Part shown: positions 1 through 6,673 of the stretch, in pieces
Layout of the letters: every line of letters starts with the position of its first letter
Numbering within the stretch: position 1 is the first letter of the stretch
Assembly (NCBI GenBank): GCA_003249585.1
Contig: QKIM01000536.1
Location: forward strand, 1 to 9,079
DNA length: 9,079 nt
Reading direction: 5' to 3'
Source of the DNA: Deltaproteobacteria bacterium
GTDB lineage: Bacteria > Myxococcota_A > Polyangia > HGW-17
Translations under genes and position numbers: made by a program
Notes under the pieces: model-generated
Told to the model about the DNA's origin: nothing
Databases searched by the model: none
What the model saw: the letters and a program-made list of their open reading frames with translations, nothing else

Positions 1-785
1 TTGAAATAGGCGATCCACGTGCCGCACAGGTACATGTCCCCCTCGTCGCAGGCCGTGTCGAGCCATCCAGCGGGGAGGTCGGCCTGCCAGGCGTCCATCT
101 GGTCCTTCTCGATGGCGACGCCCATGATGTTCTCCAGGTTGGAGCCTGCGGTGGCCACGTAGGCGAAGCCCGTGGGGACGTAGGCCAGCTCGGTGGCGTC
201 GGGGGTCCAGCCGGCGTCACGGACGACGATGGCCACGAATTCCATGGACGGGACGGTGATCTCCTCGATCACGAACATCCCCGACTCGGGGTCCACGCTC
301 CCTTTGCCCAGGGGGGAGGCGCCCGTGCCCAGCATGGCGAACATGAGCGGGTCGAACACCACGACCTCCAGGTTGCCCAGGGTGTCGGGGTCCGTGATCT
401 GGGTGGAGAGGAACCGGGTGGTGTCGGCGGGGTCGATGAAATGCTTGATGACGCCGCTGATGCAGATGGGGCCGCCGGGCTCGGCCTCGGGGCACGCGGG
501 GCCTGTCGGTTCGCCCGTGCCCACGCAGGTGAAGGCCGTCTGATCCTCGTTCCACACGACCTCAGTCCCCGTGCCGCAGATGGCCTCGGGGTCCGCGACG
601 CACCGGCCCAGCTCGGCGTTCCAGTAGCCGGCCGAGGAGCAGGGGTCGTCGAGGTTGTTGGCTGGCAGATTGAGGGGGACGCACTCCCCGTTCTTGTTGA
701 CGGTGCCCTCTCCGCACTCCACGGTGGTGCAGCCGTGGAAGAGGAGGAGCGCCCAGAGGGTCGCGGCCGAAGTGAGGGTTCGCAT
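1..785 (-). CDS. Cys-rich lipoprotein, unknown function (partial, C-terminus beyond left edge)
   Basis: The frame opens at an ATG (785-783) and runs without a stop to the left edge, giving 261 visible codons. An AGGAG Shine-Dalgarno lies in the 12-nt gap after the stop of the preceding gene, which fixes this start and makes the two genes an operon. The N-terminus is MRTLTSAATLWALLLFHGC, a lipoprotein-type signal peptide with a somewhat weak lipobox (FHG-C19). Residues 19-108 are Cys-rich (C19, 24, 35, 49, 62, 70, 87, 98, 108) with repeated C-G-x-G-T...C units (CGEGTVNKNGEC, CGTGTEV...C), a pattern I associate with myxobacterial surface lipoproteins. Residues about 108-192 alternate hydrophobic and polar residues and end in GMFVIEEITVP, resembling a carboxypeptidase-regulatory-like or CnaB-type beta-sandwich. 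Two more cysteines (246, 254) lie near the visible end. No catalytic motif is seen. A surface or outer-membrane location is likely; the function is unknown. Confidence 0.82.
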   Translation of the reverse strand, partial: MRTLTSAATLWALLLFHGCTTVECGEGTVNKNGECVPLNLPANNLDDPCSSAGYWNAELGRCVADPEAICGTGTEVVWNEDQTAFTCVGTGEPTGPACPEAEPGGPICISGVIKHFIDPADTTRFLSTQITDPDTLGNLEVVVFDPLMFAMLGTGASPLGKGSVDPESGMFVIEEITVPSMEFVAIVVRDAGWTPDATELAYVPTGFAYVATAGSNLENIMGVAIEKDQMDAWQADLPAGWLDTACDEGDMYLCGTWIAYF

Positions 786-797
786 GGTGAGCTCCTG

Positions 798-1778
798 TCA
801 GAACATCAGGTTGTCGGTGTCGAGGTCCACGTAGAGGGTGAATTCCAGATAGGCGGAGGAGCCGTCGGGATCCTCCATGAGGCCGTGGATCACCCCCTCG
901 TACAGGTCTTCGGCGATGTAGCCGAAGCGCTGATCGGTCCGGGCCAGGAAGGCGATCCGGGCTGCGGGGTTCGGGGGGAGGTTGGCGTGGAAGTTCTCCT
1001 CGGTGAGCCGGCCGGGATCGGGATCGGCCAGGATGTAGAGGCTGGTCATGCCCTTGAGCTGGTACTCGGAGTTGAGCAGAAAGCCCCCCATGGCGAGGTT
1101 GGTGCGGGGGTCGATGCCGTTGACCAGGCCGTAGAGGGTGCCGTTGACGGGCTTGGAAAACTGGAAGGGGTTCCCCACGTAGTAGTCCTCATGGAGGTTG
1201 TCGCAAAAGTCCTGTACGGCATCGGGATCATAGGAAATCTGGCCAATGTCGCCGCAGTCAGGGGCGGTCACCGTGTTGTCGGCGGTCCGAAGCGGGAGGC
1301 CCCACTCCAGGTAGCGGTATCCGGGGTTGGCGTCACCGATGTCCGTGGGGGCGGCGCTGACCAGCGCGAAGAGGGTCCGCTCCAGCAGGGGATAGGGATC
1401 CCGGCACATGTTGATGGTGGCGCTCTCGCCGTCCGGGGTGATGCGGATGTCGTCGTTGAGGACGGTGTAGCAGGGGTGGTGGACTTCGAAGATGGGGCGG
1501 ATGAGGAAGTTGAGGATGCGGACGTTGCCGATGCCGTCGATGCCCGCGTAGAGCTCGTAGTGGTCCACGTATCCCGGATCCCCCTCGGCGGCCCAGGTGA
1601 ACCCGCCCGAGCCGTCGGGGAGGCGGGGGGGCGTCACCAGGCTGTCGGGGTCGAGGTCCCCAACGAAGAGGTTGCCCACGATGCGGGAGCCCTGGAAGGG
1701 ATCCACGCAGGCGTTCAGGGCCATGAGGATGAGGAGGAGACCAGGGGCACACAGGGTCCTGGGGCGCAGGGCTGTCAT
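798..1778 (-). CDS. Predicted lipoprotein, unknown function
   Basis: This is a complete 326-residue protein. Residues 1-24 form a lipoprotein signal peptide: basic n-region (R5, R7), hydrophobic core LLLILMA, and lipobox LNA-C24. Residue +2 is V, not D, so there is no inner-membrane retention signal and Lol sorting to the outer membrane is plausible. The mature part is acidic, has no further membrane helix, and has four non-lipidated cysteines (103, 125, 175, 192) that could form two disulfides. A region at about 211-250 (GTLYGLVNGIDPRTN...GGF) and the C-terminal strands (LEFTLYVDL) suggest a beta-rich fold. I do not recognise the family. The start is the first ATG of the frame, with only a weak AGGTG ribosome site 4 nt upstream. 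The gene is first in a two-gene operon with the Cys-rich lipoprotein 12 nt downstream and is divergent from metG. The two may work together at the cell surface (inference from linkage). Confidence 0.87.
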   Translation of the reverse strand: MTALRPRTLCAPGLLLILMALNACVDPFQGSRIVGNLFVGDLDPDSLVTPPRLPDGSGGFTWAAEGDPGYVDHYELYAGIDGIGNVRILNFLIRPIFEVHHPCYTVLNDDIRITPDGESATINMCRDPYPLLERTLFALVSAAPTDIGDANPGYRYLEWGLPLRTADNTVTAPDCGDIGQISYDPDAVQDFCDNLHEDYYVGNPFQFSKPVNGTLYGLVNGIDPRTNLAMGGFLLNSEYQLKGMTSLYILADPDPGRLTEENFHANLPPNPAARIAFLARTDQRFGYIAEDLYEGVIHGLMEDPDGSSAYLEFTLYVDLDTDNLMF

Positions 1779-2073
1779 GGGACACCTAGACGTCGAAAGA
1801 CGGAACAGTGTAAAAAATCAAGTTGGTAAAATGTTTGACAGCGCGACCCTAGAGGTGTGTGTATGATTTTGCAACCGTAATTTCCGTTTGCTATTCATGA
1901 TGGTTTCCCAAAGGGTTGTGGATTCAAGGAAATTCATGCTGTCGTGAAATATGGAACTAATGTTTTGAGGGAGCGGATCGGACCCCGTGTTGTCGCGGAT
2001 TCAAAAATTGCATTCTGTGTGATGGGGAAATACTGTAATCCATTCCAGATGGTTGCGTCGCTGCGTTAAAAAG

Positions 2074-2092
2074 CGTAGTAAAAAATACTGCG
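2074..2092. repeat. Small inverted repeat (hairpin)
   Basis: Arms CGTAGTA (2074-2080) and TACTGCG (2086-2092) pair over 7 bp with one T-G wobble around an AAAAA loop. No U-tract follows, so it does not look like an intrinsic terminator. Function unknown; it could be incidental in an AT-rich intergenic region. Confidence 0.4.
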
Positions 2093-2109
2093 TCGGAGGT
2101 GGTCGCGGC

Positions 2110-2146
2110 GGTATGCTATTAGGCATATACCAAATCCCGCTGGTAT
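2110..2146. repeat. Three alternating GGTAT/ATACC boxes (overlapping inverted repeats)
   Basis: GGTAT occurs at 2110-2114, its reverse complement ATACC at 2127-2131, and GGTAT again at 2142-2146. The central box can pair with either neighbour. TATGC/GCATA (2112-2116 with 2123-2127) forms one stem; ATACCA/TGGTAT (2127-2132 with 2141-2146, 8-nt loop) forms the other. Such an arrangement could be an operator for a dimeric regulator or two mutually exclusive RNA stems, but nothing else in the sequence decides this. Confidence 0.4.
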
Positions 2147-2294
2147 CGTGAAGGACAGCGGTTTGATGCGGCCTGGCCGATCACCGTGCGGACTCTGTCC
2201 GACCCGGCGGTGCGCAAAGGCGTTTACGGGGAGTTCGGCATGCGGGAGAGGGCCCTGACGCGCTGCGCTACGTGGGGGTGATCGCACCTGGCGG

Positions 2295-2322
2295 TTGAGA
2301 TTTCTGCCCGTTTCACTATAAT
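2295..2322 (+). promoter_or_regulatory. Sigma-70-type promoter of metG
   Basis: A -35 box TTGAGA (2295-2300; 5 of 6 match to TTGACA) and a perfect -10 box TATAAT (2317-2322) are separated by 16 nt. Transcription should start near 2329-2330, giving a leader of roughly 48 nt before the metG ATG. The in-frame upstream ATG at 2321 overlaps the -10 box, so it would not be in the mRNA, supporting the downstream metG start. Confidence 0.78.
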
Positions 2323-2330
2323 GCCCACTC

Positions 2331-2362
2331 CCCCGCCTGCCCCGGTACGACCCTTGGCGGGG
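2331..2362 (+). promoter_or_regulatory. GC hairpin in the metG 5' leader
   Basis: Perfect 7-bp arms CCCCGCC (2331-2337) and GGCGGGG (2356-2362) enclose an 18-nt loop. The stem would start within a few nucleotides of the predicted transcript 5' end and stop just before the A-run and the AAAGGAGG ribosome site (2366-2373). No U-tract follows, so it is not a terminator. It could stabilise the mRNA 5' end or modulate initiation; this is inferred from position only. Confidence 0.5.
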
Positions 2363-2377
2363 AAAAAAGGAGGCGAA

Positions 2378-4426
2378 ATGTCCAAAACGCTTGTCACCAG
2401 TGCCCTTCCCTACGCCAACGGCGACATCCACATCGGCCACCTGGTGGAATACATCCAGACCGACATCTTCGTGCGTTTTCTCCGGCTGCGCGGTGAGGAG
2501 GTCATCTACATGTGCGCCTCCGACACCCACGGCACGCCCATCGAGATCAACGCCCGCAAGAAGGGGATGACCCCCGAGGAGATGGTCGCCCGGTACAACG
2601 TGGAGCAGTTCGAGGACTTCTCGGGGTTCCAGATCGCCTTCGACCGCTTCTACACCACCCACTCCCCGGAGACCCGCGGCCACGCCGAGCGCATCTTCCA
2701 TCGCCTCAGGGAGGCCGGCCTCATCTACGAGAAGGAGGTCGAGCAGTTCTACTGCGAGCACGACGCGCGGTTCCTGCCGGATCGCTTCGTCCGCGGCGTG
2801 TGCCCCAAGTGCAAGGCCCAGGACCAGTACGGCGACTCCTGCGAGAAGTGCGGCACGACCTACAGCCCCACGGAGCTCATCGATCCGGCCTGCTCGCTGT
2901 GCGCCAACCCCCCCGTCCGCAAGAGCTCCAAGCACTACTTCGTCGAGCTGGAGAAGGCCCGGGAGCCCATCGCGGCGTGGGTCGACGACGAGACCCACCT
3001 CCACGCGGAGATCCGCACCTGGCTCAAGAAGAACTTCCTCGAGGCCGAGCTGCGCCCCTGGGACATCTCCCGGGACGCGCCCTACTTCGGGTTCACCATC
3101 CCCGGCGAGACGGACAAGTACTTCTATGTGTGGATGGACGCCCCCGTCGGGTACATCGGGACCACCGAGAAATACTGTACGGAGCAGGGCAGGGATTTCG
3201 ACGGGTACTGGGAGCGTTCCCGCACCGACGCGGAGCCCGTCCGGGTGGTCCATGTCATCGGCAAGGACATCACCTACTTCCACACCCTCTTTTGGCCCGC
3301 CATGCTCCACTACGGCGGCTACACCATGCCGTCTCGGGTGCAGATCCACGGCTTCCTCACGGTCAACGGCGAGAAGATGAGCAAGTCCCGGGGGACCTCG
3401 GTCACAGCCCGGACCTACCTGGCCCATCTGGATCCCCAGTACCTGCGCTTCTACTACGCCTCCAAGCTCAACAGCGGCATCGAGGACCTCGATCTCAACC
3501 TCGAGGAGTTCAAGCACCGGGTCGACGCGGAGCTGGTCAACAAGGTGGCCAACCTGGCGTCGCGCTCCATCTCCCTGCTCCACAAGCGCCTGGACGGCGT
3601 GACCGGGGAGGCCGATCCCGCCTTCGAGGAGATCCGGCGAGAGGCGCTGGGGAGCTGCGAGCAGATCGCCGCCTGGTACGGCGGGTTCGAGTTCGCCCGG
3701 GTCATCCGGGAGGTCTCCCGCATCGCCGAGCTGGCCAACAAGTACCTCCAGGACACGGAGCCCTTCCGGCTGGTGAAGGACGAGCCCGAGAAGGCCCGCG
3801 CCATCCTCACCTCGGCGCTGGGGATGCTCAAGGGGCTCGCCATCTGGCTGGGGCCCGTGCTCCCCGAATTCAAGCGCACCATCGAGTCCATGCTGGACGG
3901 CGGCCGGGAGTGGACCTGGGCGGATCTCGACTTCAGTGTCGCGCCCCGGACAACCATCGGGGCCTTCGAGCGGCTCGTGGAGCGGGTGGACGAGAAGGCC
4001 GTGGAGGCCATGATCGAGGCCACCCGTGTCCAGTTCGAGGCGGCGGCGCCCCCGCCGGCGGTCGTCTACGATCCCCCCAAGGAGGAGATCACCTTCGACG
4101 ACTTCGCGAGGGTAGACCTGCGCATCGGCACCATCGTCACGGCGGAGCTGGTGCCCAAGGCCAACAAGCTCCTGCAGTTGACCGTGGACATCGGCATCGG
4201 GACCCGCAACGTCTTCGCCGGCATCCGCAGCCAGTTCGATCCCGCCTTCCTCGTGGGCAAGAAGGTAGCCGTGGTCGCCAACCTCAAGCCCCGCAAGATG
4301 AAGTTCGGCGTGAGCGAGGCCATGATCGTGGCCGCCGAGAACCCGGGGACGGGCGAGCTGGCCCTCCTGACGCCCCTGCGGGACGGTGACGCCGACGTCA
4401 TGATTCCCGGGGCCCAGCTCAGTTAG
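2378..4426 (+). CDS. metG: Methionyl-tRNA synthetase (class I, with C-terminal tRNA-binding domain)
   Basis: This cytoplasmic enzyme charges tRNA-Met with methionine using ATP. The ATG at 2378 is chosen because AAAGGAGG lies 4 nt upstream and the in-frame ATG at 2321 sits in the promoter -10 box. The product has 682 residues (E. coli MetRS has 677). Visible features are the class I signature at 10-21 (LPYANGDIHIGH, HIGH at 18-21), the connective-peptide zinc knuckle CPKC...CEKC (142, 145, 155, 158), the active-site stretch VWMDAPVGYI (251-260), and KMSKS at 333-337 in GEKMSKSRGT. An all-alpha anticodon-binding domain follows, then, from about residue 570, an EMAP/Trbp111-like OB-fold tRNA-binding domain (ITFDDFARVDLRIGTI...NLKPRKMKFG...SEAM). 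An extra C172-x2-C175 pair with C126/H128 may form a second zinc knuckle. All expected motifs are intact. The gene has its own promoter and is followed 12 nt later by a small membrane protein gene. Confidence 0.98.
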   Translation: MSKTLVTSALPYANGDIHIGHLVEYIQTDIFVRFLRLRGEEVIYMCASDTHGTPIEINARKKGMTPEEMVARYNVEQFEDFSGFQIAFDRFYTTHSPETRGHAERIFHRLREAGLIYEKEVEQFYCEHDARFLPDRFVRGVCPKCKAQDQYGDSCEKCGTTYSPTELIDPACSLCANPPVRKSSKHYFVELEKAREPIAAWVDDETHLHAEIRTWLKKNFLEAELRPWDISRDAPYFGFTIPGETDKYFYVWMDAPVGYIGTTEKYCTEQGRDFDGYWERSRTDAEPVRVVHVIGKDITYFHTLFWPAMLHYGGYTMPSRVQIHGFLTVNGEKMSKSRGTSVTARTYLAHLDPQYLRFYYASKLNSGIEDLDLNLEEFKHRVDAELVNKVANLASRSISLLHKRLDGVTGEADPAFEEIRREALGSCEQIAAWYGGFEFARVIREVSRIAELANKYLQDTEPFRLVKDEPEKARAILTSALGMLKGLAIWLGPVLPEFKRTIESMLDGGREWTWADLDFSVAPRTTIGAFERLVERVDEKAVEAMIEATRVQFEAAAPPPAVVYDPPKEEITFDDFARVDLRIGTIVTAELVPKANKLLQLTVDIGIGTRNVFAGIRSQFDPAFLVGKKVAVVANLKPRKMKFGVSEAMIVAAENPGTGELALLTPLRDGDADVMIPGAQLS

Positions 4427-4438
4427 GGGAGGTGTGAC

Positions 4439-4675
4439 GTGCTGCTGTTCTCCTTGATCATCGCCGGATATCTCTTCCTCCCCCTGGGGTACATGCTCTT
4501 CGAGCGGATGGGGCCCACTACGGCCGTGAGCATGGCCGGGTCAGCCCTGGTGGCCATCTCCCTCGCGGCGGTGGCGCTCACCTTCCGGGCGCGCCGTCAC
4601 TTCTTCTTCACCCTTCCCCTGCTGGCCGCCAGTCTGTTTCTGCTGGTCTCGGTCTTATTTGCCCGTTTTACCTGA
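4439..4675 (+). CDS. Small membrane protein, three predicted helices
   Basis: This 78-residue protein begins at a GTG at 4439, supported by GGGGAGG (4426-4432) 6 nt upstream, overlapping the last base of the metG stop. It lies 12 nt after metG and should be co-transcribed with it. Hydrophobic segments at about 2-20, 28-48 and 57-74 predict three transmembrane helices. Short loops contain FERMGPT (21-27) and the basic FRARRHF (49-55), so by the positive-inside rule the loop after helix 2 should be cytoplasmic, placing the N-terminus in the cytoplasm. No known family or motif was recognised; a link to MetRS function is not implied beyond shared transcription. Its 3' end overlaps that of the convergent HEAT lipoprotein gene by 21 bases. 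The strong ribosome site and clean helical pattern argue it is real; an ATG about 18 codons downstream would delete helix 1. Confidence 0.75.
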   Translation: MLLFSLIIAGYLFLPLGYMLFERMGPTTAVSMAGSALVAISLAAVALTFRARRHFFFTLPLLAASLFLLVSVLFARFT

Positions 4676-6673
4676 GGCGCATCGCCGGACCGCCAGGTAG
4701 GGGGAGTAGGTCGCGTAGATCCCGCGGAGTTTTGCGTCCGTGGTGACCGAAAGGGCCGTGCACTGCACCTCGTGCGACGGGTGGAGGCGTTCCTCGCCGA
4801 TGACCAGCCGCACGTCGAGGTTGGAGGGCGCGATGGCGACCAGGGAGGCCAGTACGGCGGCCCGATCCTTGTCCATGGCCCGCGCGGTGTCCTCCTTCAT
4901 GAGGGAGAGCAACTCGGGGAGCACCTTCTTCACCTTGAGCCTGCCCAGGACCTCGGCCAACCGGGCCGTGGGCGCCTTCGCGAAGAGGGCGGTGACCAGC
5001 TTGAGGCCGGCGGGGGAGCCTGTGCGCTCGATGGCCTCGATGACCAGCTCGCGGATGTCGGGCTCCGGGTCGGAGAACCAGCGCAGCGCGGGGCCGATGT
5101 CCACGGCGCTGGCGAGGATGGCGATGGCCGCCTTGCGCACCTCGGGGTTCTCGCTCTCGGAGGCGGCGGTGATCTCCTGGGGGACGGCCCCCTTGAGCCC
5201 GGTGATGGCCGACAGCGCGGCGGTCTGCAGCTCGGGCGGGGCCGAGGCGGAGATCTTCAGGAGGAGGGGATAGAGGGCCTTCTCCCCGCGCATGGCACGG
5301 ACCTGGCGGATGAAGAGGGGGAGGTCGAACCGTGGGGGCAGAAGCTCCGTGGCGGTGTGCACGTTGACCTTGCTGCGATAGGCGGAGAGGAGCTTCTCCC
5401 GGGGGGTCATCTTTGCGGTGGTCTGGGGTTTGAGGTCTGTCGGGCCGACCAGGGAGAGCTTCTCCCACGTCGATCCGGGGATCCATTTGGTGTAGGCGAA
5501 GAGGAACCGGTCCCACTTGGCGGTGATCATGGCCCCGGTGGCCTCACGGAGGAGATTCTTCTTGAGGAGGACGCCCAGCGCCTCTCCCGAGAGGGAGGGG
5601 AGGGCGGCCCCGACCGCCTTGATCAGATCCTCCGGGAGGGCTTTGCCTGTTGCACCCACGAGGATGACCCGACGCGAAAGATCCAGATTGGCGGGGACAG
5701 GGCAGGCACGCCCGGCGAACTGCGCCAGGGATGCGCGCTTATTTACCAGGGGCAAAAGAGCGCAGGGCAGGGCGCTGTGCCGGGGAGGGAGCAGGGAGAT
5801 GAGGAAGTCGGTGTCGATCCCAGAGGCGAGCAACTGTTTCCACTGCGCCTCGTCGATGGCGCTCTGCAGCGTGAGCCACCGCAGAATGGAGATGTTGCGC
5901 TGCTCTGTGGCGGGGAGCTTCAGGTACAGGGCCGGCAGGGTGGGATCGGGCTGGTAGGCCATGGCCGCCAGGGCCGAGCGGTAGGTGAAGGGATCTCGCG
6001 ACATGAGGCCGGGCAGGATGAACGCGAGATCCACTCCGGTCCCCAGCTCGCCGAAGGTGCGGATGGCGGCGGCGCGCTCCTCGGGGCGGCCCGAGGCCAG
6101 GCCGGCCAGGGCGCTGCGCCTGCGTCCGTGACCCAGGAGGATCAGGACATCGGAGAGGGGAAAGCCCGCGTCTGTGAAGCCCTTGACCACTGCGGTACGC
6201 ACCTGTCGGGAGGGATCCTCGATGAGGCCCGCCAGGGCGTGATGGATGAAGGGCGCCTGGGGCAGGGTGAAGAGGGTGGCGACGATGACCTGCCGGACCC
6301 GCACATCTCCGTCCTTGAGGCGGTGGATCAGCGGCCAGGCCGCGGCGATCCCCTTGCCCCTGAGGGCCCGCGCCGCGGTCCTGCGGACCAGGGAGTTGCG
6401 GTGGTTGAGGTTCACCAGGACGGCCTTGAGGGCCTTGTCGCTGGAGTGTGTGGAGAGCTTCTCGATGGCCCCGACCCTGGAGGCGATGTTCCCCCGGGTG
6501 GCGGACTTCACAAGTTGATCCTCCTCGGTCTCGCAGCCCAGGAGGGCGAAGAGAACCAACAACGCAGCGAGGAGGATCGAGTGGGTCCCCGCCTTCGCGG
6601 GGACGACGGGGGGCTGGGTCCCCGCCTTCGCGGGGACGACGGTACGTAGAGAAGAGAGAGGAGCTTCAGTCAT
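4655..6673 (-). CDS. HEAT-repeat lipoprotein
   Basis: This 672-residue protein is built mostly of paired amphipathic helices with HEAT-type spacing. Clear repeats lie at about 55-170 (DKALKAVLVNLNHRNSLVRR, HRLKDGDVRVRQVIVATL, LIEDPSRQVRTAVVKGF), 180-250, and 465-620 (SENPEVRKAAIAIL, SDPEPDIRELVIEAIERTG). HEAT arrays act as protein-binding scaffolds; no enzymatic motif is seen. The N-terminus carries a hydrophobic segment ILLAALLVLFALLG and lipobox LLG-C47, so the mature protein is lipid-anchored, with E/T/E after the cysteine. The n-region is unusually long (about 32 residues) because two REP-like palindromes are inserted in frame (see 6582-6642). The ATG overlaps the stop of the upstream zinc-ribbon/DUF4178 gene (ATGACTGA, 6673-6666) without a good ribosome site of its own, so translation is probably coupled. 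No other ATG precedes the lipobox, which supports this start. It is last in the DUF4178/DUF350 cluster; its role there is unknown. Confidence 0.9.
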   Translation of the reverse strand: MTEAPLSSLRTVVPAKAGTQPPVVPAKAGTHSILLAALLVLFALLGCETEEDQLVKSATRGNIASRVGAIEKLSTHSSDKALKAVLVNLNHRNSLVRRTAARALRGKGIAAAWPLIHRLKDGDVRVRQVIVATLFTLPQAPFIHHALAGLIEDPSRQVRTAVVKGFTDAGFPLSDVLILLGHGRRRSALAGLASGRPEERAAAIRTFGELGTGVDLAFILPGLMSRDPFTYRSALAAMAYQPDPTLPALYLKLPATEQRNISILRWLTLQSAIDEAQWKQLLASGIDTDFLISLLPPRHSALPCALLPLVNKRASLAQFAGRACPVPANLDLSRRVILVGATGKALPEDLIKAVGAALPSLSGEALGVLLKKNLLREATGAMITAKWDRFLFAYTKWIPGSTWEKLSLVGPTDLKPQTTAKMTPREKLLSAYRSKVNVHTATELLPPRFDLPLFIRQVRAMRGEKALYPLLLKISASAPPELQTAALSAITGLKGAVPQEITAASESENPEVRKAAIAILASAVDIGPALRWFSDPEPDIRELVIEAIERTGSPAGLKLVTALFAKAPTARLAEVLGRLKVKKVLPELLSLMKEDTARAMDKDRAAVLASLVAIAPSNLDVRLVIGEERLHPSHEVQCTALSVTTDAKLRGIYATYSPYLAVRRCASGKTGK
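6582..6642. repeat. Tandem pair of identical 28-bp REP-like palindromes
   Basis: Two identical 28-bp copies (6582-6609 and 6615-6642) are separated by 5 nt (ggggc), a 33-nt period. Each contains the perfect palindrome GTCCCCGCcttcGCGGGGAC (6585-6604 and 6618-6637), with 8-bp arms and a 4-nt loop. The pair lies wholly inside the HEAT lipoprotein gene, on its signal-peptide coding part. Because the period is a multiple of three the frame is kept, and each copy encodes V-V-P-A-K-A-G-T (residues 12-19 and 23-30). Short GC palindromes of this type, translating as P-A-K-A-G, recur as dispersed REP-like elements in many proteobacterial genomes; membership of that class is from general knowledge, not tested here. 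Confidence 0.85.

Larger units (their letters stand above)
1779..2294. other. Divergent intergenic region, AT-rich, no supported gene
   Basis: About 515 bases separate the lipoprotein start from the metG promoter. The stretch from about 1800 to 2150 is visibly AT-richer than every gene in the window (runs such as taaaaaatc, tcaaaaattg, taaaaaatac), then composition rises back toward the genome level. No ORF with a plausible start and ribosome site was found on either strand. It holds a few short inverted repeats (listed separately) and a 52-codon open stretch without a start at 2123-2281. It presumably contains the promoter of the leftward lipoprotein operon, but I could not identify convincing -35/-10 boxes for it. 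Confidence 0.7.

Noticed and set aside
441..1829. 462-codon plus-strand open frame opposite the lipoprotein gene
   Set aside because: It mirrors the codon phase of the minus-strand lipoprotein gene, is full of low-complexity G/V/E/A, and the minus-strand protein has a clear signal peptide and lipobox.
1835..1867. Possible plus-strand promoter TTGACA (1835-1840) with TATGAT (1862-1867)
   Set aside because: The spacer is 21 nt, too long for a sigma-70 promoter, and no gene follows directly.
1846..1874. Possible minus-strand promoter for the lipoprotein operon (TTGCAA / TAGGGT)
   Set aside because: Both boxes are poor matches (about 4 and 3 of 6), so it cannot be told from chance.
2321..2377. 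N-terminal 19-codon extension of metG from the ATG at 2321
   Set aside because: That ATG lies inside the -10 box TATAAT and so would not be transcribed; AAAGGAGG immediately precedes the ATG at 2378.
2066..3583. 505-codon minus-strand open frame across metG
   Set aside because: Antisense shadow of an unambiguous metG; composition is Val/Gly/Leu/Asp repeats and it runs on into the intergenic region.
2512..4389. 625-codon plus-strand frame within metG in another phase
   Set aside because: Arg/Gly/Pro-rich out-of-phase reading of metG with no recognisable protein features.
6582..6642. Palindrome pair as a transcription terminator or CRISPR array
   Set aside because: Only two units with a 5-nt gap, so no spacers; no U-tract follows on either strand; and the pair lies inside a coding sequence at its start.
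4772..6649. 625-codon plus-strand open frame opposite the HEAT lipoprotein gene
   Set aside because: Gly/Glu/Asp-rich shadow typical of GC-rich antisense frames; the minus-strand reading gives coherent HEAT repeats and a lipobox.
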